Source: Rothia uropygialis | Lineage (GTDB): Bacteria > Actinomycetota > Actinomycetes > Actinomycetales > Micrococcaceae | Assembly (NCBI RefSeq): GCF_004137765.1 | Contig: NZ_NOIS01000001.1 | Coordinates: 248,001-312,000 of the forward strand | Reading direction: 5' to 3' | DNA: 64,000 nt | Shown here: positions 61,789-64,000 of the stretch, one piece after another | How positions within the stretch are numbered: the first letter of the stretch is position 1 | Layout of the letters: each line of letters begins with the position of its first letter | Program-made: the position numbers and the translations under genes | Notes under the pieces: model-generated | Databases searched by the model: none | Told to the model about the DNA's origin: nothing | What the model saw: the letters and a program-made list of their open reading frames with translations, nothing else

Positions 61789-63525
61789 TCAGCTGTTTCG
61801 GACAGGCAACTGCAGGTAAGACGGTCGATTGCCCCCGGTGTGCAGGACATGCTGTCCTTCATTGGTGCCGACATACTCACGGATCGCGGGCATCATCGTA
61901 CCGAGCAAGTTCCGGGAACTCACGACAAAGCGCAATTGCTCGCCCGGATAGAACGCCAGACCGATCGGCAACAGGTCGATCTCAACCTCTACCACCTCGC
62001 CCGCAGAGAGCTTCTCAATGCGGTCGAAACTGTGCACGGGCACATCGACAGTCGACAGCGTTTCGTCGAGATGCCGTGCCGAGACACGAAGTCGCCCATC
62101 GGAACCCTTGTACCGGAGGATTGTTGCGCCATGGTCGGTAAGATCATGGGCCATCGCACTCTGGTTCGGAACCGTGAACGCCTGCAACGGTGTACCGAAT
62201 CGGTCCAGCTTCTGTACGAGGACGAACAGATCCATGTCCTCAGCGCCACGAGCTTCGACGTAGAGATGAGCCTTCGGGTATCCGACCAGCGTCGTTTCCT
62301 TTTCGAATCGCGTGATGAAGGACACCGCGTTCGGATTCGCGTCCACCGCATATGAGGCTTCGACCGCTTCTGCCGGGGCGGCAGTCGTCAGCGTCCGTGT
62401 ACGACCGTCGAGATAGTACTTCTTCGATTCGACGCCCTCAGGCGGGAACGACTGCGCAGGAATCCTGACTTGGTCTCCGCCCTCGAGATCGAGTACGGAG
62501 TACCGCACGCGAGGCGTCCGCTCCCATCCATTGTTCTCGTCTTTCAGGAAATGGTCGAAAAATCGACGCAAATCCTCGACATTCGCTTTGTCATAGTAAT
62601 CGGGCCACTCCTGACCATTATGGATTCGAAGCCATTTCTCCTCGGATGCAATCCGTCGCCACGCACGGAAGGTCCCGGCGGTATGCAGGGTATTCGAATA
62701 GCTGGCCACGACGTACGCGGGTACGGTGATCTTCTCGAACTCCGGAATCTTGTTCTCCCAGAGGTCTGTCATCAGAGGGTAGCGCTCGACCTCGGAGAGG
62801 AGATCCTCCTTCTGGTTCTTCCCGAAGAAACTTCCTTCTTGAAGCTGCTCAGCGAAGCCGGTATCAGGCATTCCACCGCGCATCACCAGGTCGCGATAGA
62901 CATCGCTGACACCTTCCCACGGATTGATCGCGACGAGGTGCGGCGGCTGCTCGGCGGCGGTGAACCACTGCGAGACAGCAAGGTAGGAGGTACCGCTCAT
63001 CCCGACCTTGCCCGAGCACCACTCCTGTTCCGCGAGCCACTCGATCACGTCATAGCAGTCGCGCCCTTCCTGGCGGTCCCAGATGACGCTGTCCCCTTCC
63101 GAGTCCACCACGCCCCGTATGTCAGGGTTGCACACCGCATAGCCCTTAGAACACCAGTAGGCCGGATCTGGTGCTTCGAACTTCTCCAACCCGGAGACCT
63201 TCGCGTTGTCCAGGCCAACCATTCCGAACACGCCCGTCACGCTGGGGGAGGTGCCCTGGCCCTTGCCATACGGGCTCCAGGCGACGATCACGGGTACCGG
63301 TTCGGTGCCGGCCGGGCGGAATACATCGACATAGAGGGTTGTGCCGTCGCGCAACTGGACGGCGACGTCCTTGTCCAAGACGATGTCGACCGGCAACGGC
63401 TTGAACTGTGGAGCAATCTGGAACCCCGCTTCGAAAGTCCGTGTACCCGGATCGAAAGGCGTCAAAGACCCCGTCCGCTGTTCAGGAAGGGGGTGGGAGG
63501 GCATGTACATCTTCTGATCGGTCAT
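61789..63525 (-). CDS. CocE/NonD family alpha/beta hydrolase
   Basis: 578 residues from ATG 63525 with GAAGGAG upstream. X-Pro dipeptidyl-peptidase/CocE architecture: an N-terminal hydrolase domain (DGTTLYVDVFRPAG, VIVAWSPYGKG, DIRGVVDSEGD) with the probable nucleophile S180 in MSGTSYLAV, acid and His further on (YDKANVEDLRRFFDHFLKD), and a C-terminal jelly-roll domain with RVSARHLDE. Family members cleave esters or amides. It is divergent from a TetR gene that probably controls it. Confidence 0.87.
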   Translation of the reverse strand: MTDQKMYMPSHPLPEQRTGSLTPFDPGTRTFEAGFQIAPQFKPLPVDIVLDKDVAVQLRDGTTLYVDVFRPAGTEPVPVIVAWSPYGKGQGTSPSVTGVFGMVGLDNAKVSGLEKFEAPDPAYWCSKGYAVCNPDIRGVVDSEGDSVIWDRQEGRDCYDVIEWLAEQEWCSGKVGMSGTSYLAVSQWFTAAEQPPHLVAINPWEGVSDVYRDLVMRGGMPDTGFAEQLQEGSFFGKNQKEDLLSEVERYPLMTDLWENKIPEFEKITVPAYVVASYSNTLHTAGTFRAWRRIASEEKWLRIHNGQEWPDYYDKANVEDLRRFFDHFLKDENNGWERTPRVRYSVLDLEGGDQVRIPAQSFPPEGVESKKYYLDGRTRTLTTAAPAEAVEASYAVDANPNAVSFITRFEKETTLVGYPKAHLYVEARGAEDMDLFVLVQKLDRFGTPLQAFTVPNQSAMAHDLTDHGATILRYKGSDGRLRVSARHLDETLSTVDVPVHSFDRIEKLSAGEVVEVEIDLLPIGLAFYPGEQLRFVVSSRNLLGTMMPAIREYVGTNEGQHVLHTGGNRPSYLQLPVRNS

Positions 63526-63596
63526 CGTGATCTCCTTCGTGCCAAAGCCTGTGTGATCTCGCTGTTGCCTCGAGCCTACGAGTGCCCCCTCTAAAA

Positions 63597-63612
63597 CTCA
63601 ACACCTGTTGAG
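63597..63612. promoter_or_regulatory. Candidate TetR operator between CocE-type hydrolase and TetR gene
   Basis: CTCAACACCTGTTGAG is a perfect 16-bp palindrome (7-bp arms plus CC centre) in the 117-base divergent intergenic region, 31 bases before the TetR start and 72 bases before the hydrolase start. Its symmetry and position fit a TetR operator controlling both directions. Confidence 0.6.
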
Positions 63613-63642
63613 AATGGGGTGCGCTCACGATAGGTTTTGGTT

Positions 63643-64000
63643 ATGACAATCCAGCACAAGAATGAGCAGTCGCCGCGCATCGGGCGGCGTCCCGGCCCCA
63701 GCAACACTCGCGCGGCTGTACTCGCCGCTGCGAAAGCGCGCTTCGCGCATGACGGATATGCCTCGACCACCATTCGAAACGTTGCTGCAGATGCCGGGGT
63801 CGACCCCTCGCAGGTGATGCAGTTCTTCGGTTCAAAAGACGGCCTTTTCGCCGCCGTCATGGACGTCCCCGCATCCGCACTCGACCGATTCGATACGGCA
63901 TTCGATGGACCGGACGGGCAGCTTGGGGAACGGGTCGTCCGCACATACCTCAGGGCCTGGGAAGGACCGGCTGAGGAATCCGAACCGCTGATGGCCATGC
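63643..64000 (+). CDS. TetR family regulator (5' part; runs off the window)
   Basis: 119 residues are visible from ATG 63643. The helix-turn-helix covers residues ~20-65 (AVLAAAKARFAHDGYAST, AADAGVDPSQVMQFFGSKD), and the start of the ligand-binding domain follows. It is divergent from the CocE-type hydrolase and probably represses that gene and itself through the palindrome between them. The C-terminus lies outside the window. Confidence 0.88.
   Translation, partial: MTIQHKNEQSPRIGRRPGPSNTRAAVLAAAKARFAHDGYASTTIRNVAADAGVDPSQVMQFFGSKDGLFAAVMDVPASALDRFDTAFDGPDGQLGERVVRTYLRAWEGPAEESEPLMAM

Noticed and set aside
1-64000. Search by eye for tRNA, CRISPR arrays, IS elements, att sites and riboswitches
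   Set aside because: No cloverleaf-like CCA-ended sequence, regularly spaced repeats, transposase frames, flanking direct repeats or known aptamer cores were recognised.

Overview
The window looks like chromosomal DNA of a high-GC Gram-positive actinobacterium, most likely order Micrococcales and close to Micrococcaceae. The support is GC-rich codon use, many GTG/TTG starts, an actinobacterial Tad/helicase neighbourhood, a Lys-rich-tailed TopA, a tiny bS22-type ribosomal protein, System II cytochrome c maturation and a scattered menaquinone locus. No genus can be fixed from sequence alone. No tRNA, rRNA, CRISPR array, insertion sequence or prophage was recognised.

Layout. 1-2.7 kb: 3' part of a Tad (Flp) pilus/secretion locus (end of a probable TadA, TadB, TadC, DUF4244 pilin-like, TadE, TadE-like), convergent with a large DEAH helicase (2.7-5.3 kb). 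5.4-9.6 kb: flavin-binding protein, tRNA hydroxylase TrhO, glutathionyl-hydroquinone-reductase-like protein, multidomain methyltransferase. 9.8-15.5 kb: topA, Ppx/GppA phosphatase, sugar isomerase, proC. 15.6-17.6 kb: Trk potassium uptake pair. 17.8-22.4 kb: AcuC deacetylase, ArsR- and FadR-type regulators with unusual acidic tails, bS22, glutaredoxin, phosphatase. 22.5-26.8 kb: TlpA/ResA, CcdA, ResB, CcsB. 26.9-29 kb: small membrane proteins and a frameshifted lysR pseudogene.

29-59.8 kb is a menaquinone region broken up by other loci: menA, menE, menB, then putP, an EamA exporter, gluQRS, an MBL hydrolase and a PAP2 phosphatase, then menC, a GNAT, the metal-uptake operon, menD, two tandem TetR-MMPL pairs, and finally menG, a menJ-like reductase and the polyprenyl diphosphate synthase that makes the side chain. 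The cytochrome c and menaquinone genes together point to a respiratory lifestyle.

The most interesting block is the seven-gene minus-strand operon at 48.0-40.9 kb: FecCD permease, ATPase, lipoprotein binding protein, DUF364-type Rossmann protein, MFS exporter, PduX-like GHMP kinase and SbnA-like PLP enzyme, mostly coupled by 4-base overlaps. A 13-bp Fur/Zur-like palindrome overlaps its promoter. It reads like a compact make-export-reimport system for a small amino-acid-derived metallophore, and I know of no characterised pathway with this composition.

60.3-64 kb holds an accessory-looking set: SnoaL-like protein, unknown protein, CocE-type hydrolase, and a divergent TetR regulator that runs off the end, with a 16-bp palindrome between the last two.
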